64,000 bases of DNA, taken from Opisthocomus hoazin (Eukaryota; Chordata; Aves; Opisthocomiformes; Opisthocomidae). The DNA is taken from assembly GCF_030867145.1 (NCBI RefSeq), contig NC_134440.1:5580001-5644000 (forward strand), written 5' to 3'. Within the stretch, counting starts at the first letter, position 1. Every line of letters starts with the position of its first letter. A program made the translations under genes and the position numbers. Under the pieces are notes generated by a model. It searched no databases. It saw only the letters and a program-made list of their open reading frames with translations, and was not told the DNA's origin. This document shows positions 14,409-25,083 of the stretch, in pieces.

Positions 14409-16235
14409 CCTGAAGATCCACGGCAGACAATTGACAAATCACCCTTAATCCACCTGAACTGCTAAATCTCTTGGTAATCCCTCCCCAGCACCATTCAGAC
14501 ACTGCTCCCCTACAACAGACCTTCTTGGTACCATTAATCAGTGTCTTTGGCTCCTGGGTGCCTCATGGTACGTGTCTGTGCAGGGAAACCCTCTCATTTA
14601 TAAAACTTGGGGACCTCCCACAGTTTCCCATTCCCTGTGACCCCAGAGAAGGGGTCGGTGCACAGAGTAAACTGGTTGAGAGGGAAGGTCCTAATATTTA
14701 TATGGAAAGCCATTAGCAGGCAATATCTTATCTACCTTCTGTTTTGAAGTGGAGACTCGGGGTGATGGCAGGGCTATGGGTAGCGTTGGAGCTGCCTCTG
14801 AAATGTCCCAATATGCTCTGTTTTGCCATCTGCTCTCGTGGCTGGATTATAGCATGTTCTTAATGTTGTGAGACGAGAGCAGTGGGTGTAGAAGGATTTC
14901 AGACAGGAAAAAAAGAGCTTAGATCCTCACCTGCTGAATTTTAAAGCCAGACAAAAGCTCCCAAATCTACCTTGATACCTCCTTGGGGTGGTGTGTTTTA
15001 GCCAGCTGGTCCCTGTGTGGAAGATGTCCTTCCAGGCCTGATTTGTCTTAAGAAGTATAAACCTATAATATAGTCATTGTCTTGTGAACTCCCCTGAGCC
15101 TTCCACAGATGTTGAGCATTGCTTTGAACACAGAGATGGTCAAATCTTGTTTTTTGCCAGTGGGAATGTTCTTGGAAAGCCTCTGTTTTGGATGTAGAAA
15201 AAGGCAGGGAAGAAGTGAAGATGTAGCAGTGGTGAGATTCCTGCAGGACTTTTCACATGAGACGAGAGGTGGTGACTCCCTGGGAAGGCAGGCACATAGG
15301 ACACAGGGGGCCAGCAGGTATGTGGATGCTGGGTAGGCAAACTGTCGAACTGCAGCACTGTCACAGGCTGCATTTCTTCAGGAAACGTGGCAAAAAGCAA
15401 ACCAGAACCAAACTAAACAATGAGGCAGTGGGATTCCAAATTTGCTGATGTTGTATTCACAACATCTTCAGCAAAAAGAGCCCTCTGCTCCTGGGCTGCT
15501 GTGCAGCTGTGGATATAACTTTGTAGTACCCTTTTTTTCAAGTCCATATCCTCATAGCATGCTGGGAGTCCAGGTTGGGCTGGGAATGTGAACGGAAGCA
15601 TAGACACAATGAAACTCATTGGAAGCAGTGAAGCCGTTGGCAGTGGGCAGTTGGCTGATCTCCAGTCAGCAGATTCGTGGTAGCATTCAGCATATGGATT
15701 CTGGGCACTGCGTAGATGCTGGGCATAGACTGGGGAGAAGAGCGAGACTGAAGCAACTGTTGGGATTCCACGAGCCCTAACAAATCTCACAACGATTATC
15801 CCTTAGTTCAAAAGCCATCAGGGATATCCAGGCACAGGCTGGAAAAGTATTCAAGGGCGGGTCAAAATTGACCTCACCACCTAGCTCTACAGAGCCGAGA
15901 AAAGCAAATTCCCAGAGCCAGGACTATGGTTGCTCCCTCTTTCCTCTCCTCTCTCCAAGCCTGGCATGGGATGGGTTCGTAAGAGATGAAAGAAATGTTT
16001 CCAAACCAGAAAGCTGCCTGCTGGCAGCATTCAGATTGCATGTGCGCTAGGAATGATGACTTTCGAAAATCCGGCCCGCCCTCACCCACCAGGGATGTTT
16101 CTATGCTCCCATCTAGCTTTTGTTCTACGTAAGTATCTGGGTCTGTCTGTTTGGATTGTCTGTACCAAGCTGGATTTCAGAGGTGTTACTATTTGCAGTT
16201 GCTGAAATCCTACCCTGACGCCATCACATGCTGAT

Positions 16236-17099
16236 TACTAAATGCTGAGAAATGTAAGATCTTGGCTCTCGACCTGGGAAAGACGCTTGATGATTTCAAG
16301 GAACGGGCAGAATGGGGACAGCCTGGGGGGAGAGTGGCACACCGTGTGTTGGGCTGCCACTGAGACAGGGAAGGGAGCATAAATTGTCATAGGGAACAGA
16401 AGTTTGTTTCTGAATTTACAGATGCACTTGGGGGTACTGGTGGCTGAGAAGCTCAACATGAGCCGGCAATGTGCGCTTGCAGCCCAGAAGGCCAACCGTA
16501 TCCTGGGCTGCATCAAGAGAAGCGTGGACAGCAGGGCGAGGGAGGGGATTCTGCCCCTTTACTCCGCTCTTGTCAGACCCCACCTGGAGTCCTGCGTCCA
16601 GCTCTGGAGCCCCCAACGTAAGAAGGACATGGATGTGTTGGAGTGGGGCCAGAGGAGGGACACAGAGATGATCTGAGGGCTGGAGCACCTCTCCTATGAG
16701 GACAGGTTGAGGGAGCTGGGGCTGTTCAGCCTGGAGAAGAGAAGGCTCTGGGGTGACCTTAGAGCAGCTGCCAGTGCCTGGAGGGGCCGACAGGAAAGAT
16801 GGAGAGGGGCTTTTCACAAGGGTGTGTAGTGATAGGACAAGGGGGAATGGCTGTAAACTAAAAGAGCGCAGACTGAGATGAGATATTAGGAAGAAATTCT
16901 TCCCCATGAGGGTGGTGAAACACTGGCCCAGGCTGCCCAGAGGAGCTGTGGCTGCCCCCTCCCTGGCAGTGCTCAAGGCCAGGCTGGATGGGGCTGGGAG
17001 CACCCTGGGCTGGTGGAAGATGTCCCTGCTCATGGCAGGGGGGTTGGAACCAGATGATCTTTAAGGTCCCTTCCAACCCAAACCATTCTATGATTCTAT
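16236..17099 (+). mobile_element. CR1 LINE, 5'-truncated, sense
   Basis: This is the 3' end of a chicken-repeat-1 (CR1) non-LTR retrotransposon. The + strand reads as the C-terminal end of the reverse transcriptase, with [20 protein letters not shown], then [11 protein letters not shown], then [19 protein letters not shown]. The frame then breaks: a stop follows at about 16675, and the family continuation ([20 protein letters not shown]) sits in another frame. The element runs into the untranslated 3' end and finishes with the CR1 tail repeat CATTCTATGATTCTATA at 17084-17100. It is 5'-truncated by several kb and carries frameshifts, so it is a dead copy. It lies in intergenic DNA about 6.9 kb upstream of the fucosyltransferase exon. 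Confidence 0.95.
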
Positions 17100-19740
17100 A
17101 CTGGAGACTCATAGCATCTCTGACTCCCAAAGCTGATGGAGGACGAAAAATCACTTGTTTTCTCCCCAGGAGAACAGTGGAGCCTTTCAGTGCTGTGCGA
17201 GAACGTGACCTGGGCAAGCGGGGCCATTGGCGCTGGCATCTGTCTGGTGTGGTTCAGCGCTGGGTGCAGCACAAGTAATTGCTGGGGTTTTTTCTCTAGA
17301 AGGAAATAGCATGCTCTTGGGAACACAAACATTTCACAATCTTCCTGCACCACTCCCTGCCACTATCCTGGAGGCTGGACCCTGTGGGCAGCAGCAGTGG
17401 GGCTGCCTGGCCTGGGTTCCCCTAAGGAGCTGGACCCATGACCCATACCAACGGATGGTGTTGCCCTCCGGGAGGAGCTGGGGTCCCAGCGAATGCACAG
17501 AAATGCTGATATAATACAGATAAAGCAAAACCATGGGGCGGTGTGGGGAGAGACAGTGGTAATGAGATTTGCACCACCCAGGGAGGCAGACCGCTAAGGG
17601 GATACAGCATTTGGGGGACTGCTGGTGTTCAGGGCTGGCTGCCAAGCCCACGCTCACCTCCCAGTCTCCCTGCTGACATTAAAGGGCTCTGGATCAGGCA
17701 TTGCTAAATTTATTCTTGGTGGCTGCATCTTTCTGCTCTGCTGTTACTGGGCTGTGTCATGAGGTGGGTCTAGCCTAGAAGATCAGTAACCCATTGCTGG
17801 ATGCCAGCCAGGGCATGCGGTTATATGGTGAGGCATACATGCTCAGCATCTTAGGACCTGTTGTACATGTGGGGGTTGGGCCCCTCCCATCTCCCTGATC
17901 CTCCTCTCTTATGCTGGAAACCCACACAAGAAATTCGCAGGGTGAGAGTGCCTATTAATGCTTCTTTTATGTCTGTGGAGGCAAAAAGGCTGAGGGTGAT
18001 GGAGAGGAGCATCAATAGTCATCATGTTTGGACAAGACCTATCCATCTTACCCGCTGAAGCCTAGCTGCATATTTAGGATTACCTCTGCATCCATGCTGG
18101 TATTTGCCTATTGATCACCTCCCAAAACATCTTTGTTCCTGGAAACCTGGAGATGAACAGGGAGCAGATGGAGACTGCAGCTGTGAGCGCCCTGGGCAGA
18201 GCTCCCTGGTGAGTTTGCAAAAGGATTCTGCGTTCCTCCCACTGCTTTGCCCTGCTCTTACTCTTTGCATTCTGCCCAAAGTGACTGGAGCAGGGAAATG
18301 TGGTATTGTTCCTTTGTAGGCTCTGCAGAAGCTTTTCAAAGGAACTGGATGTACATAGAGACCTTTTTCCAGTTAATTTTAACGCAAGTGTTAAATGTCT
18401 TGTACTAGCAGGGATAGATTGCTGATGGGGCTGAGACATGTACCTTGGACACGTACCTTTTCTTGGTACAAGGTGTCTGATTAGAGAAACGCTTCCAAGA
18501 ACTCACCTGTGAGCTGTAGCCCTGGGCTATGATTTTTCCTCACATGCTACATCTGCAATGGGAAACTAAATGGAGCCAGGGCACAGGTCTAAACACTGTC
18601 CCATTATCATCTGTACTGCACACACCTTGGCACAATTTCAGCCCACGCCAAACAACACTCTTCAAACAGCATCTAGACATGGTCCAAGGATAGCTCAGGG
18701 CAGGGACTATTCCCAGCAAAAAGCCTGGATGCAGCTGCAGTTGACTGAGAAGCAGTGGGGATGGGAGTCAAGCTGGGTCACGTTGCCTCAGCGACAGAAA
18801 CTACTCTCTGGCCCGTTTGTTTAGTGATGTAGATGAATTCAGTGTGTTTGCAAATCCATCACTGTGGATTATCTGTTGTGGACTAACTGTGCTTGGTGAC
18901 CCTTTGAAGGCAAACGGTCTCAGCTGTTCACCTCCTAGCAACGCTGGGTGAGTGACATTTGGCCTCGTTGGCACAGGGAGTTCAGGCCTTATATTTTTCC
19001 TGTGCTCACCTGGGGGAGAGCTCAGCATCCGAAGCTCCGCCATCTCTTCCTTGGTCAGCAAGCGCAGTAACCAGGAATGTTCTCCAAAACACAGCATTAT
19101 TTATTTTCAGATGTAGGGATTACTGAGACTATTCATCATTTAACAATAAGTTCATGTCAACTGTGTTCGGTCCTGCCAAGTCCATTACCCAAATGGCCGT
19201 TTTGTTCTGTCCATGCTACAATCTCACATCATCTTCTGGACTAAGTGATCTGTCACCTCACATCATGTGGGCCACTTGGAACCATTCTCAATTCACATAT
19301 TTTTGAATGTTTTCCATGTCTTCGCTACACTTGCTTATTTGTTTAATTTACATTAATTACTCCTGCTGAGCTTAAGTTCCTTATGGTCCTGGCTTTCAGG
19401 AGTATAAAAGTCTTGAATTTTCCACTTGCCTGAAGCCTCTTCTCTGGTGTTAGAGGATCCTTCAACTCAGGGCTTTCCATGGTGCTGGGAAACTCAAATC
19501 TTCTTTCTCCTCCACAGCCTTGAGTAAAATTGCATCTGGGGACATCTGGGTATGCAGGGTCTTTGTTTGTGCTGCTGGCTGCAGAGCTCATGGACTCTCA
19601 GCCAGAAAGCTGGCTAGTGTCTGAACTTCACGACTGCATCTACGCTTGTAGGACAAATCTGCTCTCCTGAGGCTAACCAGTGTGGCTGGGCCGTGTTCAT
19701 GTTATCGAAATCCTTTTGCTACCAAGGAGTGGCCACATGC
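17100..19740. other. Intergenic stretch, nothing recognised
   Basis: Unique sequence between the CR1 copy and the LTR-like block. No exon with splice sites, RNA gene or tandem repeat is apparent on either strand. Confidence 0.55.
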
Positions 19741-19744
19741 AGAC

Positions 19745-20190
19745 CGCCTGTAGGGAACGGTTGCTTGCTCTGTGTTGTGAATAGGATTTTGTTACACAGC
19801 TCTTGTTTAGCAGCAACTTAGGTTTTATTAATATTTTAGAGACAGATCACAAGATTACACTGTATAATTATCAACAGCACTTCATCATCAGCCAATTTAA
19901 CAAAGTGACTCAATGGAATTTGTTACAATCAGATAGTGACTTAGTTAAAGATTTGAAAATGGCAAGGGTCACCTGAAATTTACAGCAGGGTTGCACACAC
20001 AGATGAAGGTTAAATCATATCACACGTACGGGCACACAAATAATTCTGAATGAAATTGCACGCAGACAGGCAAATAGTTCTGAATCAAACTGTACACACC
20101 CACCACCCATACAGAGGTTAAGCTGTGATAAAAATTTACCTTTTCAGGAGTTTCATGGATTACTCACTTTTATATGCCAGCATTCATAAA
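19745..20190 (-). mobile_element. Possible degenerate LTR (class unresolved)
   Basis: Read on the - strand, this block has LTR-like order. A TATA-like ATATAAAAG lies at about 20168-20176. A stretch with two imperfect copies of a roughly 36-bp unit follows (about 20025-20100). An AATAAA in an AT-rich context sits at about 19825-19830, and possible TGT/ACA ends fall near 19749 or 19773. I could not identify convincing target-site duplications, the upstream boundary or any retroviral protein, so the limits are approximate. It could instead be unique AT-rich DNA carrying a TATA-like and a poly(A)-like word by chance. Confidence 0.25.
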
Positions 20191-23100
20191 CGGACAGGCA
20201 GTGAACCTTGCAAATTCAGACCTTTGAATCCTTGCAAATCGTCGATGGACAGTCTTTCAATTCTTGAGAAATCTACCCTGAGAGGCGTCCCAGCTCAGGG
20301 GGAGATCCTGGGTCACACAGCCCGCTGCGGTCCTGGAGAGCTCAACGGGTCTCACCTTTGGATCGCTATTTACAGCAACTTGAGATGATTGACTGGCCAA
20401 TATTTTCATTTCTGGCCACAACTCGTGCTGAATGATTCTGGTAGATGATTTGGGCAGCAGATGGCTTAGGTTTGGCCAGGGGGTGTCTGATGCACAAATC
20501 ACTGCATTTGTAACCAAGAGAACAGCACAACAGAGCTTATCCTGGTGTCTTGTAGTGGCCCCGGGCGGCTGCACCACCACGCCCTGGTAACTCCCAAATT
20601 GCACCTGGATTACATTTGGCATAGCTCTAGCTGGATCATGCCAAAGCTGGGCTGTGGGCCATTCCAAATTTCAGCCTCTAGGTGAATTAAATCCAGAACC
20701 TGTGCCCTCCTATTGTGTAAGTTACTAGTACAGGTGAAGGCTGTGCCGTGGAGAGAGGGTAAGAAGTCACTGTTTCCCAAGGGTGGAATTTCTAGGCAGA
20801 GCAGCTGAATGGCTGGTACCTTCTCAGGCCCAGGTGAGGAGATGTGAGACTTCAGGCTGCCTGGGTCACCCTAGGGTGAGAAAACCATGAGTTATGGCCC
20901 CCATCCCTAAAGCCATGGTATATTTTTTTCACTCTCACCTGTGCTGGAGTGCTCCCAAGTCTGCAGGAGGTAAATGGATACACTCCAGGTGACCTCCAGC
21001 TCTGTCCCAGGAAACACACACCTGCTGGTAAAAGGCCTGGAAATGCAAAATCTTCCACCCCATATTGTCCATTTACAATCTCCTTGCCCACCCAAAACAC
21101 CCCAAACCTGCATTAAAACTCCTTCTGTGAATTTAATTCCAGACTAACAATTCATGTTTACAGCTGAATATATTTAAGCCTGATAATAACATATAATGGC
21201 TCTTTTATATCCTAGCCAAGTGCAGCCAAGCTCAATGCAAGATCAATTCACTCTGGCTGCAGCAAACAAACCACCTTTTCACGTCCACAGACCGTGATGT
21301 ACAACGCCTGTTCACCTGGGCTGGAGACGCTCCAAAACATGGTCGGCGGTGCTGGACGCGGGAGGCATCTCCCAGACAGTCTTGCTCAAGCACTCGTCTA
21401 CTCTGAATCTCATGGTGATGGCTGAAGGTACCAGTCACAGGATGTGCTTTACCTTGAGATCCTGGAAAGGTGACTGGGAGGTGTGGCCTGGCGTGGGCAT
21501 GGAGGCAGGTGTGCCATGAAGTCTGTTTGCTGGCAGAGGGACTTGCAAATCCCACGCCTGCACCTCCACTCCATGCCAGCTTCCCAAACACGACTGTCCT
21601 CCTGCGATGCAAGGCAGAGAAGAAAGCATGTCACAAGCAAATCCTGTGCGTTGAGACTGGCAAAGGAAGCAAGATAGTGCATGTGCAGAAGTGCTTTCGA
21701 TGGTAAGGTATGCTTTAACCACAAGAAGTATCTGGGTTGCTTTGTCTGACTGTTCCGTAATCTGTGAAATAGCACTCTGTCCTGGTTTGTTACAGCTTTT
21801 ATTATTGCATGACATGTTTCAGGTGGTGGTGACTGGCACACACAGCTCAAGGTACACCTGGAATACGTCACCGATCCCTCCCTGTGTCTGTGCTTGCCTT
21901 TCTCCTCTTTTCCTGGTTGTGTCATCTGCTTCAGAGCTTATCTTCACAAAGCACTTCTGCATTAGGACCAAGACTGGAGGTGAGTTGCAACCGTCTTTTC
22001 TTTTTTCGGTAGTTAAAGAAGGAACCTGACTCGGGCTGGGAGAGACAGGCACCAGGTACAGGAGGGAGGGGGTCTGCAGTCATCTGTTTTCACCTCTCAT
22101 CGCAGGGAGGCATTGCTTCCCTCTATATTTTCATAACGTGCCTTTCATAGGTACGGCTGGTATAGAAGATCAGAGGTGACAGGTGTCGGTCCCACCAGCT
22201 TCTGCTGGAAATCCTGTTGTTGTGGGGGGCTTACGGCTACCTGTAAGGCCACAGCAGAAGGCAGGCTGGTGCTGTACGGGTTTCCTTGTCCTTTGGTCAA
22301 TGTTGCAAATAAGATGCAGAGACCAAGCATGCATCAAGACTGTCCTCTTAGGCAGTCCTCACTACTGCAAGAGCAGCTTTGGGACACAGACAGCCGCCCC
22401 GTGCTCTTAGAGGCCCCAACAAGCAGATCAGTAAAAGCAACGGGGTGTTGCAGACCTGAAAGACCATGACTGTTACCTGATACAGAGGAGCAGCAAGAAG
22501 CACGCTGGTGATAAAAGCGCTGTGGTGCTGGTGCTGTGATGGGGATTGTCCGAAGCTGGGGTCGGGGAGGTGGTGTCCATGCAGGTGCTAGGTGTGCTGA
22601 GAAGGCTGTGGCTACTGTTCAAGAATGCTGAAGCAAAACACACAGACAACGCCGTTAATTAGTACAGATGAGCTGTTTTGAAACATTCAATCATCAGCCG
22701 AAAGACAAGGAAGCACACATAGCACCAGCCTGCACACCAGAACAGGTTACGGGTAGATCAGATGCCCCACAACCACAGGGAAAGGGAGCTTTCCCCCTGC
22801 CCCACCTCTGCATGACGCTCACCTCAAACCCCAGTCTGTGGTTCAGGGGCCCACTGGCCCGTTCTGGTCCATGTCATCTTTTGGGTGACCCCATTCGGGT
22901 CTGTTCCTTATTGTGCCCACACACATTCCTCTGAAGTCGGCATTTTGCTTTGGTTTCCCATGTTTTCCGGCAGCGTTGCCCGTGTCTTGCAGCCCCGTGC
23001 ACAGCCCAAAGTCTGCCCCAGTGCTGGGCCGGGCTCGGGCGCGGGGGCTCGCCTTTGAGGTGACGGGATCTCTGCCGGGGGCCCCTTGGTGGCTTCCTTG

Positions 23101-23224
23101 GAGGGTCTGTAGCAGCTCTCGGGCACATCCCAACTTCTCCGTGCCCCCCACCCCTTTGGTACTCCTCTGCCCGCGTGAAGCTGCTGCCCACCCCAGACAT
23201 GGCAAAGTGGGTGATCCCAGCCTG
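20190..23224. other. Intergenic stretch upstream of FUT
   Basis: No conserved coding frame, RNA gene or clear repeat was recognised. Human synteny raises the possibility of further fucosyltransferase copies here, but no HHR/HHW acceptor motif or FENSxHxDYITEK donor-site motif occurs in any frame. Confidence 0.5.
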
Positions 23225-23435
23225 GCCATTTTATATCTCTGTTTTTATAGCTATATGTTTTTAATCTCTATAACTTTATAAATGTGTGTATATATATATA
23301 AACATAGACACAACTATCCATATATATAAAACTGTCCATCTGTAGCTAAATAAGTAAATGCATTTGTACATATTTGTACACTCCTTTATATCTACTTCTA
23401 TATATTGTCTATAAATCTATAGGGTTTTATGTATG
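23225..23435. repeat. AT-rich low-complexity stretch
   Basis: About 210 bases made mostly of TA, TATA and CTATA words, with a short (TA)n run at about 23290-23300. It directly precedes the duplicated CCAAT module. AT-rich DNA just upstream of a promoter may favour nucleosome exclusion, but that is inference. Confidence 0.75.
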
Positions 23436-23440
23436 AACAT

Positions 23441-23520
23441 TTCCTGGTCCAAAGGAGAAAGGCAGCCAATCACAGCGCTGCTTCCTGGTCCAAAGGAAGC
23501 CTCCAGCCAATCACGGGGCG
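23441..23520 (+). promoter_or_regulatory. Duplicated CCAAT-box module, probable FUT promoter
   Basis: Two direct copies of a roughly 40-bp block (23441-23480 and 23482-23520, period 41 bp). Each copy starts with TTCCTGGTCCAAAGGA and carries AGCCAATCA, with CCAAT at 23466-23470 and 23507-23511. AGCCAATCA matches the core of the NF-Y site, and TTCCTGG resembles an ETS-type core. The module lies about 475 bp upstream of the splice acceptor of the fucosyltransferase coding exon, between an AT-rich stretch and a GC-rich segment. A plausible untranslated first exon would end at the GTGAGG donor-like site at 23740. No TATA box is placed correctly. Promoter function is inferred. Confidence 0.55.
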
Positions 23521-23984
23521 TCCTGAGAACCTGTCGGGACATGACAGCGTGGGGCGTGACGGTCTCCCATGGGGAGGACATGGCGGTCCTGTTCCGATGT
23601 GCAGCAGGCCCCAAGGTCACCGGCCTGCCGTGATGGAGCAGGCCACCACATGTCCCGAGGCACCCGCGACGGGCAGCTCGCGGCTCTGCTGGGAAATGAG
23701 GCGGGGGAAAAAGGGGCTGACGAGGAGAGGCAGCGGGCGGTGAGGGAGGGAAGCCTGGGCTCTGTGGTGGGCGGCTGCACCCTGTGGGCGAGCGTGTGTG
23801 GAAGGGCCTTGGGCATGGTGCTCTGTAGGCGACCCTTCTTCCCGCAAAGAGGCAGACGGAGCTGAATGTCCTTCAGGTCTCCACGCTGTCCCCTGAGCCC
23901 CTGTGCCAGGCTGCATACCCAGAGCCACCTCCCCGCTGGGCTCCGTGTGTACCCATCACTCATTGTCCTGTCTGTGGTGTTTGC

Positions 23985-23986
23985 AG
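23985..23986 (+). other. Splice acceptor of FUT coding exon
   Basis: A pyrimidine/T-rich stretch ends in TTTGCAG at 23980-23986, eight bases before the ATG. It marks the likely exon start at 23987 and argues that the in-frame codons upstream to 23866 are intron and not protein. Confidence 0.7.
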
Positions 23987-23994
23987 ATCCATTC

Positions 23995-25083
23995 ATGGAG
24001 CTCGCGGAAGGGAAGAAGATCTCCTGCAAGAAAGTCCTCCTCTTCTTCCTCTTCAGCCTCATCTTCAGCACCTGTTTCTTTGTTTCTTTTCATCAGTTCA
24101 GGACTTCTGAGCCAGACTATTACAGTTACGATCTCTCTGTGGAAACAGCCAGTGCTGGAAATACCAGCACCCCACTGCAGGGTGAACGCAGGCTGACCGT
24201 CCTGCTGTGGAAGTGGCCCTTTGGGCAGCGCTTTAACTTCGTAAACTGCTCGGAGCGCTATGGCACCTCGGACTGCCACTTCACTGTAAACCGTAGATGG
24301 TCCCAAAAGGCTGATGCTGTGATTATGCATCACAGGGATGTGTACAGAGAGACTCAGTGGCTGGCCCAGCTCCCCAGACTCCCATCCCAGCGCTGGATCT
24401 GGTTCAATCTGGAGTCCCCAAGTCACTCTCCAAACTTAGGCGCCATGGACAACCTCTTCAACCTGACCATGTCTTATCGGAGGGACTCGGACATCTTCAC
24501 CCCTTATGGGGAGCTGCGGCTCCTCAGCCAGCCCCAGCCCCTCAGCATCCCACCCAAGACCAAGCTGGTGGCCTGGATAGTCAGCAACTGGAAAGCAGAC
24601 TCCCACCGGGTGAAGTACTACGAGGAGCTGAAGAAACACATCACTGTGGATGTCTATGGGCAGTATCACTGGCCCCTGCCCCGGGACAAGCTCCTCCCCA
24701 CTGTGTCCCAGTACAACTTCTACCTAGCTTTTGAGAACTCGCAGCATGAAGACTACATCACTGAGAAGCTCTGGAGGAATGCCTTGTCCTGTGGCACCGT
24801 CCCTGTTGTGCTGGGACCTCCTCGAGAAAACTACGAGCGCTTCTTGCCCCCTGACTCCTTCATCCACGTCGATGACTTCGCCAGCGCTGGGGACCTGGCG
24901 CATTACCTGCAGGAGCTGAGCAGGGACACCGAGAGATACCAGCGCTACTTCCAGTGGCGCAAGTGGCTGAAACCTGTGGTGGGGGACGGCTGGGCCCTGC
25001 GTGTCTGCAAAGCTTGTCACTTCTTGCAGACGACAGAGGCCAGGTATCAGGTTGTGCCCAGTCTGTCTAAGTGGTTTGTGTAA
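23995..25083 (+). CDS. Alpha-1,3-fucosyltransferase, FUT3/5/6-type (GT10)
   Basis: This encodes a 362-residue type II Golgi enzyme of glycosyltransferase family GT10. The family transfers fucose from GDP-fucose to N-acetylglucosamine in Lewis x and sialyl-Lewis x glycans. Visible parts are a short cytosolic tail, a membrane anchor at about residues 14-31, a stem, the acceptor motif HHRD (112-115), the FT motif FYLAFENSQHEDYITEKLW (242-260) followed by VPVVLGP, and FLPPDSFIHVDDF. N-glycosylation sequons are at N56, N84 and N156. C85, C94, C338 and C341 match the two conserved disulfides. The length equals that of human FUT3, FUT5 and FUT6 (about 360) and is close to the one described chicken enzyme of this group, CFT1. 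The start is the first ATG after the TTTGCAG acceptor. Its -3 base is T, a weak context. Coding lies in one exon, as in the mammalian genes. FUT4 and FUT7 are less likely, given the NLTMSYRRDSDIFTPYG block and the NRTN neighbour. No symbol is given because mammalian FUT3, FUT5 and FUT6 are later duplicates. Confidence 0.95.
   Translation: MELAEGKKISCKKVLLFFLFSLIFSTCFFVSFHQFRTSEPDYYSYDLSVETASAGNTSTPLQGERRLTVLLWKWPFGQRFNFVNCSERYGTSDCHFTVNRRWSQKADAVIMHHRDVYRETQWLAQLPRLPSQRWIWFNLESPSHSPNLGAMDNLFNLTMSYRRDSDIFTPYGELRLLSQPQPLSIPPKTKLVAWIVSNWKADSHRVKYYEELKKHITVDVYGQYHWPLPRDKLLPTVSQYNFYLAFENSQHEDYITEKLWRNALSCGTVPVVLGPPRENYERFLPPDSFIHVDDFASAGDLAHYLQELSRDTERYQRYFQWRKWLKPVVGDGWALRVCKACHFLQTTEARYQVVPSLSKWFV

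Larger units (their letters stand above)
1..16235. other. Gene-poor unique DNA, no recognised gene
   Basis: About 16 kb of moderate-GC sequence in which I recognise no exon, RNA gene or clear transposon. Open frames in all six frames are short (under about 200 codons). They lack family motifs and overlap each other on both strands, as expected by chance. The only structured elements are simple tracts: the purine run near 2220 and T runs near 7261, 9950, 11031 and 14383. Human synteny would place NDUFA11, VMAC and CAPS beyond FUT on this side, but none of these proteins can be read here. This is either intergenic DNA or a long intron of a gene whose exons lie outside the window. Confidence 0.6.

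Noticed and set aside
1-16235. Possible exons of NDUFA11, VMAC, CAPS or RANBP3 expected from human synteny
   Set aside because: None of their conserved sequences could be read in any frame. They may lie outside the window.
23866-23994. In-frame extension of the fucosyltransferase upstream of residue 1
   Set aside because: A TTTGCAG splice acceptor lies at 23986 and the family starts with a short cytosolic tail just before the membrane anchor. The upstream codons read as intron.
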